Assembly: GCA_019055375.1 (NCBI GenBank)
Contig: JAHQIW010007317.1
Span: 186,001 to 250,000 of the forward strand
Length of the DNA stretch: 64,000 nucleotides
Origin: Parelaphostrongylus tenuis
Taxonomy: Eukaryota; Nematoda; Chromadorea; Rhabditida; Metastrongylidae
Direction: 5' to 3'
In this document: piece after piece, positions 1 through 9,600 of the stretch
How positions within the stretch are numbered: position 1 is the stretch's first letter
Layout of the letters: every line of letters begins with the position of its first letter
Made by a program: the position numbers and the translations under genes
Notes under the pieces: generated by a model
Told to the model about the DNA's origin: nothing
The model's input: only the letters and a program-made list of their open reading frames with translations
Database searches by the model: none

Positions 1-362
1 TTACGTTCACACTGCGGAACTTATGCCGGCGAATCCATCATGTGAGTAAACTTGGAGAGACTACTTTGCATTGAAAGCGATTTCAACTTTCCCTCTATTG
101 TCATAAACATTCACAATTTTTTGAGTACTCAAATATTTGGTTGAATCAATTCCCGACCCTATTATTGAGAACCGTTCAAAAGTCATAGAATACTTGTCGT
201 AGGGCAATGTCAATGAGTTCTTGCAATCCCACGGCAGTGCAGTTCGACCTCATCATGATCAGCGTTTGTGACCTTCACAACAATTTGAGAAACTGTAACC
301 TACCCCGTAGTGTAGCAGCTGTCGTAGGAAATTGTATTTGTTGGAAAAAGCAGCAACAGTGA
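1..362 (+). CDS. 3' end of an unidentified protein-coding gene (two exons)
   Basis: I do not recognise this protein. Bases 1-41 read as an open exon ending in a GTGAGT donor at 42. A TCGTAG acceptor at 197-202 opens a second exon, 203-362, which runs 53 codons in the compatible phase to a TGA at 360-362. The joined reading frame has no stop. It includes HCGTYAGESI before the junction and MSSCNPTAVQFDLIMISVC after it, and ends in a basic KKQQQ tail. Several cysteines lie in the last exon. The rest of the gene would lie upstream of the window. Support is splice-site and phase agreement only, so this could be a chance open frame. Confidence 0.4.
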
Positions 363-1361
363 CGTTATGTATTACTCTATAGACGCATTTAGTCATGAAT
401 TATCTTACTTAAATTTTTGCTGGATATTATTTCAAAGGTTACTTGTAATTATGAACATCTGCTGTTATTCAACATTCGATTTAAAATTACTTTGGATCAT
501 TTCAAATGATGTTCTTATAGCAAGAAATTTACACAGTTTTGCTCTCTTAGTTCATATTTGTACATACTGTAGTGTAATACCTAAAATGTCAAAGCACGAG
601 TTAGGATACGGTTGCGAACATAGGGTGCAAATGTAGTTCACAGAGTTTTCGAAGTGGATCTGTGAGTTTTCTTTGATGACCATATGAAGTTATAGGTTAG
701 TCAAGGCAGTGACTTCAAAGAGAATTTCGAAGGTTGTAGAACACCTCAGACAACAGTAATCGTTCGTTATTCAAAAAACATCGAAACGAAGCTCAGTAAA
801 TACGGAGACGAATGAAAAACAGTGAAATAGTCGTTGTGGCGGATGCCCTCTTATCTCTTGCGCAACAAAGGTCATCAAGTTATACCCTTTTCTCGACCGT
901 TTAAATAGACCTCACTTGAAAAAAATAATAATCTGGCAACATGATAACATGTTTCGAACCTAGGGAAACTGTGCTACTGAGGAGTGCGGCAGGACGAAGC
1001 AGGTGCGTGTCTAGCATGTTATAAGTGCCCACGTTATAAGTGCCTTATATCACACTTCATAACAACCAACTCATAAGACTTAATTCCAATAGTTGCAATA
1101 AGGATCTGCCCCGTTCAAGATTCCGTTATACTCATATCGAAAGTCTTTCTTGACTCAACACATCAGCGATCAGCATTGCTTCCGTGGAGGCCGAAAGATA
1201 CCGTAAGTAATACTTGTTTCAAATGGGCAAATGTATGCTTTTCAACAATCATAGATAATTTTTCTGCAGGGTGGAGGACTTGTTCTTTGGGGGGTTCTGA
1301 ACATCATTAAAATACAGGAGAGGTTCAGTTTTATCCACCTTGAGATAAAATATTGCTATTA
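363..1361. other. Intergenic stretch, nothing recognised
   Basis: AT-rich sequence. One 89-codon open frame at 367-636 (+) looks hydrophobic, but it has no splice-site support or recognisable motif and I treat it as chance. No tRNA, repeat or transposon signature was seen. Confidence 0.5.
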
Positions 1362-1560
1362 TTAGGCCGAGTGGTTGTGGTGTTCGTCGCAGCGCGCATG
1401 GAGCCGAGCTCCCCCTCCTCCTAACGAGCTTCGGCAGTTAACAAGAACGCCCTATGGAAAGCGACAGCCAGGCTATCCTCGCGATTGCCAGGAGACATAC
1501 TCAACCAGTACCAAGATCCGCACAATGAAAAATGTGATGACGAGTCGTGTAAACAAATAA
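1362..1560 (+). repeat. Short interspersed repeat, family B copy (tRNA-like head)
   Basis: This copy begins with a Leu/Ser-tRNA-like A-box segment (aggccgagtggttgtggtg). It shares with 13216-13416 and 22765-23010 a body that includes an accgcacaatgaaaaa-type motif (here atccgcacaatgaaaaatg) and a segment like ccctatggaaagcgacagcc. The similarity is visible by eye over roughly 190 bases with scattered changes. The type of element (a tRNA-derived SINE) is inferred from the head; no target duplication was identified. Confidence 0.5.
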
Positions 1561-1573
1561 ATATATAATTATC

Positions 1574-2060
1574 AGGGTTAATCAAAAAGCTTTGGGAATT
1601 TTTCTGAAAGTTCCGTTCTTATGCGCAAATGAACAACAAAAATAGCAACAATTATTCTCCAAAGCATAGACCACTATTGTCCGCGCCTTTCTGTCATCGT
1701 TATGCAAGATTTCGGATTTGGCTCGAAGTCACATTCCGGCTCCTCTAAATCGAAGAACTCCTGAGATGCTTCTTTAAACTTATTAAATGATTCAAATCGA
1801 CGGCCGTTCAAAAAGTGTTTCACAGATCGAAAGAGAAATTAATTAGATGGAGCAATCTGGACTGTAGGCAGGACGCGGAAGAACATCGACGCCGTTCAAC
1901 TTTTCACGGTTGTACATGGTTTTCTAGGCCGTATGCGGCTTGGGGTTGTTGTTGAAACCAAGCGCGCTGTCGTCGAACCAATCTTGGATAGTTCTTCACC
2001 AAATTGTCATAACGCGATCCAACTATTGGTAATTGAGTGGCTTTGATAGCATGATAAAAA
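1574..2060 (-). pseudogene. Degraded mariner transposase, C-terminal part
   Basis: Read on the minus strand, the segment gives mariner transposase landmarks in order. These are a QLDRV segment, NNNPKPHTA (a decayed form of the usual DNARPHTA), NREKLNG, LPRPAYSPD, then FLNGRRFESF and QEFFDLEEPE near the C-terminus. Stops and frameshifts interrupt it. The end at 1574 (agggttaatcaaaaagcttt) resembles the terminal inverted repeat of the elements at 49364 and 55740. The 5' end of the transposase is missing or unrecognisable, so this is a dead DNA-transposon fragment. Confidence 0.75.
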
Positions 2061-2400
2061 CGACTTGAAGCTGTCAAAAAATGAGACTTTTAAAAATTTC
2101 GCAGAAAATTCATAATTTTCCATATATCGTCTGTCAAACACATTGTTGTTGAAGTTGTGAAGATTTCGCTAAGACATAAATGTCAGATGTGTTTCGGAAC
2201 ACTATGCATCGTCTAAATTTCGGTACATTTTTGCAATTTCTTTGTATAGTTCTTTCGGATTAGGAGGGAGCGAATGAAAAATCGATCTCATTCGCTGGAG
2301 AAGAACTTTGCATAGGGCTTTTAATCAAAAAGAATCCTACACATAGAAAGCAACGTTTCAAGGTTTGCTCACAGCTAACGAACACTTTGAAAATGAAAAG

Positions 2401-2702
2401 AAAAGCTTGGAAAATTAATCTTTATATAAAGCTTCATGAGGTTGGTATCTTTTTCCCCATTCGATTGTTCTTCTTTCCGGTCGATGGGTTTTCGCGTTTG
2501 CTTGTGAACAATTGGAACACTATGCATCGTCTAAAACTCGGTCCCTGGATTAGATGGTAAGGCTCTGGAGAAGGGGCATTTGCCGAAACGTCAGCCACAA
2601 GCAAACGCGAAAACCCATCGACCGGAAAGAAGAACAATTGATTGGGGAAAAAGATACCAACCTCGTGAAGCTTTAAAGAAAGATTAGTTTTCCAGGCTTT
2701 TT
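2401..2702. repeat. Fold-back element with ~107-base arms
   Basis: Bases 2401-2506 and 2595-2702 are near-perfect reverse complements separated by an 88-base spacer. Both arms contain ggttggtatctttttcccc and ggtcgatgggttttcgcg in opposite orientation. The spacer repeats a phrase also found just upstream (ggaacactatgcatcgtcta at about 2201 and 2513). It could fold into a long hairpin. It is probably a MITE or fold-back transposon; no coding potential. Confidence 0.75.
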
Positions 2703-2876
2703 TTTCACTTCCAAAGTTTTATATTATTAACATGCCGAGGTTTTAAGAAAGTCGGTCTTTCGACCTAACGAACAGTCAAAATCCATACGCTTCAAACACT
2801 CCCTAGCTCAATCAGATCTGTGACTTTCACGCATCACTACCTCTGCGCGTCTCATTCGCAACTAGCACAAAACTGT

Positions 2877-2947
2877 GCCCAAGACAGGAATCGAACCTGT
2901 GTCGCCACGGCCACAACGTGGAGTACTAACCACTATACTACTTGGGC
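2877..2947 (-). tRNA. tRNA-His (anticodon GTG)
   Basis: Read on the minus strand, the gene starts GCCCAAG and ends CTTGGGC, giving a perfect 7-bp acceptor stem. An A box lies in GTATAGTGGTTAGTAC, the anticodon stem-loop is CCACG TTGTGGC CGTGG with GTG anticodon, and the T arm contains GGTTCGATTCC. A run of four T follows within about five bases of the 3' end, a normal RNA polymerase III terminator. No intron. All arms pair, so it looks functional. An identical copy lies at 4720-4790. Confidence 0.95.
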
Positions 2948-3304
2948 CGACAGCGTCACTTTGCGACACGATAGAAGTCAACAATTGTTGTTCGAGTCAA
3001 GTTCACTGTTAACACTCAAGATACCGCATACTTTCCGGTAATCACTTTCAAGGCACAAAATCTTTTTTTGAAGCATTTACTATCAGTTGATAGTTTGACT
3101 CGTGCGGACGAGTCCACAAAGCTTATTTGTTCTTTTGTGACGAGGCTTATTGCGAAGTATTAATTGGCTAGCGCTTGAAAATTTGAGCTTCTTTATGAAT
3201 GTCGTAGATTGATGAACGAGACGATTTCTTTTGCATTTGTGGAAGTAGTGAGCCAAGGAATTTCTTAAGGCGTCTGTTGACGCAATGCAAGAGAGTGAAA
3301 GAGA

Positions 3305-3388
3305 GTGGGAAGAGGATTCAACCAGTGCTCATATAGTAGCTTGTTTCGTGGTACACTGCATTACTAACCACTGCGCTACCCTAACCTC
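3305..3388 (-). pseudogene. tRNA-like remnant
   Basis: The minus strand holds an A-box-like string (tagcgcagtggttagtaatg) and, at suitable spacing, a B-box-like ggttgaatcctc. No acceptor stem can be paired convincingly. It lies between the two tRNA-His genes and is either a decayed tRNA or a fragment of one of the tRNA-derived repeats. Confidence 0.45.
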
Positions 3389-3805
3389 ATCGTCGCCGTT
3401 TCCACGACCAGTTCTGAGATGATTTCTCTGTTGTTTTCATCGTAGGTAGATTCTTGTGTGTCATCTCAATCTCCGCCCTTTTGTTAACCCCTCACTGAAA
3501 TTCTGTGGAGATTCTTATCTTGGCTAGCAATCGGCCCCTCCTCAGGAAAGGAGATTTTTACGTGTACTAAGTAGATGGGAGGAGTTAATTAGACGATTAA
3601 CAAGCGACATTTCTGCTTCTTATGGATTTGTTGCAAAAACTTCGCAGCGAGAGAGTGTCAACGCACAGATGAATTACTCCGTGATGGATGAACCATTCCG
3701 TGATATCGCGGCCTTCATCGAGTGGACGACGCTGGGAGTTAGTCAAATCATGATTTGATAAAGAGATTTTGAAGTCCTGATCTGCCTCAACGATCAAAAT
3801 AAACT

Positions 3806-4174
3806 AATCCATTGAATCGACTGTTTCTAAAACCTCGTTATAAACATTCAAAATCAAATCCAAAAAAAAAAGAATGTTTTTAGCCTAAAACGAGGTTGGT
3901 TCGTCAGTGACCCCCGCCCACATTAAGCCCTGCATTGTAGCAAGGAGGGAGTGTACAGTGACACTGGTCCATCACCATCAGTCGATGTTTCGGCTGGTAG
4001 ACCAAAACTAATCCCACTATGCCATCACCACTTACCACATACGCCTCCCTCCTTGCTACAATGCAGGGCTTAATGTGGGGCGGGAGTCACTGACGAGGAT
4101 GACGAGCCTCCGAGACACCGGTGTATGGCCCTGGCGTACCAACCTCGTTTTAGGCTAAAAACATTCTTTTTTTG
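3806..4174. repeat. Inverted-repeat (MITE-like) element flanked by 14-base direct repeats
   Basis: Arms at about 3860-3950 and 4049-4172 are inverted copies. Both carry agaatgtttttagcctaaaa and ttaagccctgcattgtagca. The right arm has an extra segment of about 40 bases. The phrase gatcaaaataaact occurs at 3792-3805 and again at 4175-4188, consistent with a 14-base target duplication. A diverged relative appears at 61310-61460. Confidence 0.7.
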
Positions 4175-4719
4175 GATCAAAATAAACTGCGACATGAGTT
4201 AAGATGTCAAATCTCGGATAGCCTGGACTTTGGGAACTGGAACTAGTGGGATGTCAAGTGCACGACACCAGGGACTAGATGGTTAGCGCTTTGCGCGAAC
4301 GTGGTAGAGAACTGTGATGCTATTCGAGTTTCTAGGGTGAGCACAGCTCTCCAGGCTACTCTTTCCGCACGATAGACAGATGGAATCACTGATAAGCATT
4401 TGAAACCGCTAGCTGCCAGTGAGAAGACAAGCAAAGGAGCTGGTACTCAAATATTGTAGTGAAGATTTTACTATTTGAAATTACAAACTAATCTTCATCT
4501 TATGGTTGCTATTATATATGGGACTTTTGACATATGTTAAGACTAGAACTCGCTAATGTTCTGAAATTTTCATGTTCAGGAAAAATCATTCTCCTAAGAT
4601 AGGTGAAATTTTCTAATAATCACAATGGTTGCGCCTCAAAATACTGGCCAGTTGAAATTTCAGTGACTCCCATGCAGCAGCACTTGTGTACGTCTCATCC
4701 GCTGCTACCGCAAAAAAAT

Positions 4720-4790
4720 GCCCAAGACAGGAATCGAACCTGTGTCGCCACGGCCACAACGTGGAGTACTAACCACTATACTACTTGGGC
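4720..4790 (-). tRNA. tRNA-His (anticodon GTG), second copy
   Basis: Base-for-base identical to the tRNA at 2877-2947, including acceptor stem, GTG anticodon loop and T arm. A longer T run (seven T on the minus strand) follows the 3' end and should terminate RNA polymerase III. Short flanks on both sides also resemble those of the first copy, so the pair arose by local duplication of a unit larger than the tRNA. Confidence 0.95.
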
Positions 4791-4799
4791 CAATGGCAT

Positions 4800-5834
4800 C
4801 ACCCCGTGAAACAGCTTAAATCGTCAACTATTGTTGTTTAGTTTTTCTGCTCTTTGTTCAGAGCTCTCACAATGAAATCTCTTCCACACAAATCAAATAT
4901 TTTCTGATGACCGATTTTGGTAAACAAAGTCTGCTCGTGGAGTATTTGTAATTGGTCGGTATTTCCACTCATGGAAACGTTTCCACAAAGTTCATCTTAC
5001 TGTTTTTGGAAACAAGTTTAGCCACAAACGATCAAATGGCAAATTATTGAGTACAGCAGCTTTCCAAGGCTAGTTGAGGCTCTAGCACGTACTTTTGATA
5101 GCTATCGATTGATTGTGGAAGAGTGGAGGGAGAGTTTGCACCAATAATAAACCGCCAAAAGATAATAAAATTACCAAGAGATAGTTTGAGCTGAGGATCG
5201 ATGGGACGACATCTTCTCAATCCTCTTGAAATGGAGTGAAGAATGGCTGGTAGACGCTTGTCGCGTTGGAGACAAACTTTTGAGAATCTCTTGAGAGAGA
5301 TCAGAACTGGAGTTCTGGATGCCCTCTATCGCTGCCCAGCTAGATTAAGGCGACTACAGTCCACTCAAAAGTGAGGAAGCAGCTACTTACCAACTCGTTT
5401 GTCGGGAGATACAAATTCAGATGTTGGGAAAAAGTCATTGATCCCGGGATCCTTCCTAAAGGAGAGACGCTCGCGACTAAGTTCCGCCGTGTTCATTATC
5501 AATAAGATCTATTCTTTAATATTTTGGTTATTAGCGGTCTTCGGGAACAATATCGACGGGACTTTTTCAGCTTTATTCATGTGGCTAGTCGATTTCGAAA
5601 TGCGGAGATAGAGATTTCGCGCTCTACGGCGAATTTCGCGCTCGATCGTCGTCGCTGTCGAAACACAGCTCAGGAGTTTCGCCGATCCCAGTCATCAGTG
5701 GTGCGTCTCGAAGGTTCTCTCCGTTCGTTGGCAGCCAGCTATCGATTTCAGTTTCATCGGTGGATTCGCTTTTGATTGGTCGTCTCTTCCTTTCAGTGGG
5801 TCCCCTTCACCGAAGAGATGAAGAGCTTTCAACT
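4800..5834. other. Intergenic stretch, nothing firm
   Basis: No repeat or gene was recognised. About 5570-5760 is richer in CG dinucleotides than its surroundings and has overlapping short open frames, none with supporting motifs. It could belong to a promoter or leader region of uba-1, but nothing in the sequence proves this. Confidence 0.4.
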
Positions 5835-6232
5835 CTCTCCCTCTCTCTCTCTTACTCTTTTCCTCCTCTCTTCTCTCTCCCTCCCTCTGTACACTCTTGT
5901 TCGACAGCCGTGAACTCTCTCGCTCTCTGTGCGCTCTTATCCATCAGTTGTGAAGTCTTCCTCCCTCTTCCACTCTCTCTCCCCTTCCCTCTCTCCCAGT
6001 ACCCTCTCATTCAGCGTCTCTGAAGTGTCTTTCTCCCTCTCTGTCTTTGCACTCTTATCCATTTGCTATGAACTCTCCCTCTCTGCCCTCTCTCTCTGTA
6101 CATTCTTATCCAGTAGCTGTGAAATCTTTCTCCTTCTTTCACTCTCTCCCTCTCTCCGAGCTTCTCTCGCTCTCTCTCTCTCTCTCCTTCTCCCCTCCCT
6201 CCTTCCATTCCTCCCTTTCTCTCTCTCGTCAA
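5835..6232. repeat. CT-rich low-complexity tract
   Basis: About 400 bases dominated by tctctccctctc-type runs on the plus strand. An imperfect longer unit is superimposed and recurs roughly every 55-65 bases, with phrases like cactcttatccat and agctgtgaa (for example near 5933, 6050 and 6106). The open frames across it on both strands are a by-product of the composition. Confidence 0.85.
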
Positions 6233-6674
6233 AAGAGAGCTATTACTGACCCATCCACAAGGTTACTAAGGCTACTGGTTATACTTGATGGGGGGATGGC
6301 TTTTGGTTCAATCCTTCAATAAATTTTGTGACTCTGGAATGGGTGTTGGATTGTCCTTTTTTAGTTTTCTTTTTTTTTTCGTCTAATTCAGCTTTAGTTT
6401 CATGGCCACCATGTCATACTAAACAAATAATCCTGTCTAGAACCAGTTCTGAATCCATTGCTTATTGGCCTTCAATGCTTCCACGAACGAACAAACCTAG
6501 TCACGATATTTCAGGGTCATACAAGTTGGGTTTTCGTCGAGCTGGCGGCGGTCGATCATCATCTCATCTACTCATTCTCAACAGCGCACACTAGTGACCA
6601 TCTAGTTGGCGCAACAAGTTCATTCCGTATGTTGTCAGTGTCGAAATCCTGATCTTTTTATCCTGGAAAAGATG

Positions 6675-6682
6675 TTTTGCAG
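6675..6682 (+). promoter_or_regulatory. uba-1: Candidate trans-splice (or 5' UTR) acceptor of uba-1
   Basis: TTTTGCAG ends 15 bases before the chosen uba-1 ATG at 6698. In nematodes, an acceptor this close to a start codon with no convincing upstream exon is typical of spliced-leader addition. An ordinary 5' UTR intron is the alternative. Confidence 0.5.
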
Positions 6683-6697
6683 GCGTTAAGAATCTTT

Positions 6698-9600
6698 ATG
6701 AGTACCATTCTGGCCGAAATATCTGAATCTGAAGCCGTGGACACTTCATCGCCTCCTACGAAGAAGGCACGCGTTGTTGAATTGAGTGACAATCTGAAGG
6801 TGAGCTTTGAAACTCCTGGTGCTCAAACACTTTGAAATGTATCTGTGAACTGCACGTTCCTGGAAGGTTCAAAGAGTGATCAAAAGAATGCAGTATCAGT
6901 TGCTTTGTATTGAAATATCAAGTCATTCCATAAGTTTTGGCTCTAGACTATTAAATACTGTATTTATTACCCAGAAGTAATAATGTTGTACGGTCTTGGT
7001 ATCGTTCAAATGCGCATTTTCTTGAGAACATTTTGGTATACACTTGCCTATATTTGCTTCAAGGTGGAGGTGTTCTGGAAACAATTTCGCTTGCTACTCA
7101 TGCACGAGTGGTGCGTACGGGAAAATGCTAGTGAAGCGGCGTGCAAGATTAAAGAAGCTTCTTGTGGAGGGCCCGAGAGCGACTGATCCTCCGGACTGTT
7201 CTCTTCAGCTTTGAACCTCGCGAACCGCTTCCTAGCCGCCCCTTCTGCAATCGTATCATCGCCTCGAGCTCCATCCTTGCGCGCCGCTCTGCTTCATTTT
7301 CCTGTACACGCCATTCGTGCATGAGTATTTCAACTTAATCCCAAGACAACTCCGTCTCAAAGCTAGTAAGGCAAGTTGTATGCTAAAATGTTTACAAGAA
7401 ATATGCAATTGAATGTGGTTAATAAATCTGTTAATGTATTTCTTTTTTGGGTCTTTCACGAGGTCTTTTGTAGGTACTTATACAGTAATACACGTGTTTC
7501 AGCCTTGCAGCCTCGTCAGTTGCACATGCCCGTTCGTCTTAGACAGTCCCTTCCTGGGAAACCCCCTTAGATAAAGAATTCGTCTTCGAACATGTTAGAC
7601 TGACGCGTAAGTGAAAATTCACCTCAAGCACGGCAGAGATAACATATCGCTGCATGTCCAGTGACATGATCACCGGACATTGCTATGACTAACAGTCAAT
7701 TGCTCAGGGCCATCTACAAGGCCCAAACATTTGTATTGCACCGTGTAAGTCCCCATAAAAGACCTCATGAAATTATCAAAAAAAAAAACCAAATACATTG
7801 TCAGATTATATTGTTTTGAGGGAGGTCTGAAAAAGCAGTAATAGATTTGGTGTTTATAGTCCAATGTAAAAATTTATGGAACGACCTAGAATCTTACACT
7901 GTCCTTTTTTTTTCAAGTGGAACTCGCACGTGGTTGGTGTTGCTTTTTGCGACTTCGGTGGCTTACATTTCGGTGATTTCTACAACAAAGGCTATGTGAC
8001 GTACTATACTTGGATACTTGGACGGTCCGTCTTCACGAATTGTGCGGACCTCAGCAGAAAAATGTGCTGTTCAGCTTTGTTGTTCCCTGGTGTCCCGAAA
8101 TAAACCTAACCGGAGCTTCCTCAGGTGGTAACCATATTACAGCAGTCGGCGGTCATTCCTGGTACGGTCTACTCTTAGCTGGGCTTTCCGAGTGGAAACA
8201 TCATGGTCTTTCTGAGCTTGGGTGACCCTGCTGAGGGGTTAAACCAGCGCTGTACTTCGCAATCCGACATCCCGGAACACCTCCCAGCCACGATGAAGCG
8301 ATAAACCATCTGAGGGTGTGGGCGAGTTTGCCGATGTCATATTTCAATGAAAAATGAATCACACTTGAATCAGAAAGCAATTCTGAGATAAGGTATATGA
8401 TATGATAGTTCACACACTTTTCTCTTCCGTTATTTTTGGTCTTTCGCAATTTTCTAAAAGATCAAGCTTTTTCCGAGCCTGTATTTTTTATTTGTGCTCC
8501 AGAATTCTCGAGACTACCTCGAAGTCTCATAGTTATGTTCTGTCCTGTGCACCTAAAGGTGTACATCTACGACTTTCGACTTCCCATTTAGGAACTCTTT
8601 CATGTGGACAAAATGTTTTTTCATCAGATTGTCTCCAATTGGAGAAAGTAAGAAGAGAATAATGGGACATGGTTTGGTATAGTACGTCTAGATTCTGAAG
8701 AAGACGCAATCGCTGAGTCGTAAGCCACCGAAATTAGAGGAGGAAGATCATCCTCGCGCAATTCATTCAAATAAAAGGACAGTTCGTAAGATATTTTTTT
8801 CACTTTTCTACCGACGTATGGTGAAAATGAGACTTTTGCTTAGTATTAAGTCGTATTGATAAGTGGTCAACAACAACCTATAAAGCGAGACTTTCATATA
8901 TTGCTCCGGCCTGATCAAAGCGGCAAGGATACGTGCTTGTTCATCTGCTGATTTACCTTGGACTCTATGAATCTTTCCTTTGAATAAACCTTGACACCTT
9001 CGATTACGTCACAATTTGACCGAAGTGGTTTCACAGTGGTAGAGGTTTTAGGTTAACATACTCGGCCTTGATCAATCCTAGAGATGCCCTATGCATTCGA
9101 CCTCAGCAAGCGGCGTTGGAGGTGACTGAGTGCATATCTGATCTTTGCAATGACTCGTGGTGGCGTACGCATCTACCAAAACAGTGTTGCTTTCCTCCCA
9201 GGTCTGACACCGATTCGCCGGCCCTGAAGAGATATAAGCCATGATGAGTTCTTGGTGCGGGGTCGAGCCATTGACTACGTGTGTGTCGCAGAGTACCTCT
9301 AATCACTGCACCACACCCGCCACGGTAATGATCTATGTAGGAATTTTACTTTGATAGAATGAGAAACGTGACCGCTTCGAGCTCGTCGATTTTGAACTTT
9401 TTTTCCCTGTTACGTACTCATATTACCTAGCAACAGTTGAGTTTTCTACGCGGTTGCTATGCGATTCTGGAGGCTGTTACTGCTTGGCATCATCGAAACA
9501 AGTGCGACGTCTTTCGTTTTCCCAATCGACTTCTTGCCAAATGTATCAGTATTCGTCATGCCCTATGTACCGAGATTTTTTAACTTTCGTACTGCAGGTG

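Noticed and set aside
3097..3114. Short perfect hairpin (gactcgt...acgagtc) considered as a hammerhead ribozyme core
   Set aside because: The conserved CTGATGA and GAAA core boxes are absent; it is only a 7-bp stem.
5760..6322. Overlapping serine/leucine-rich and arginine/glutamate-rich open frames on both strands
   Set aside because: They are produced by the CT-rich tract; no start context, splice sites or conserved motifs.
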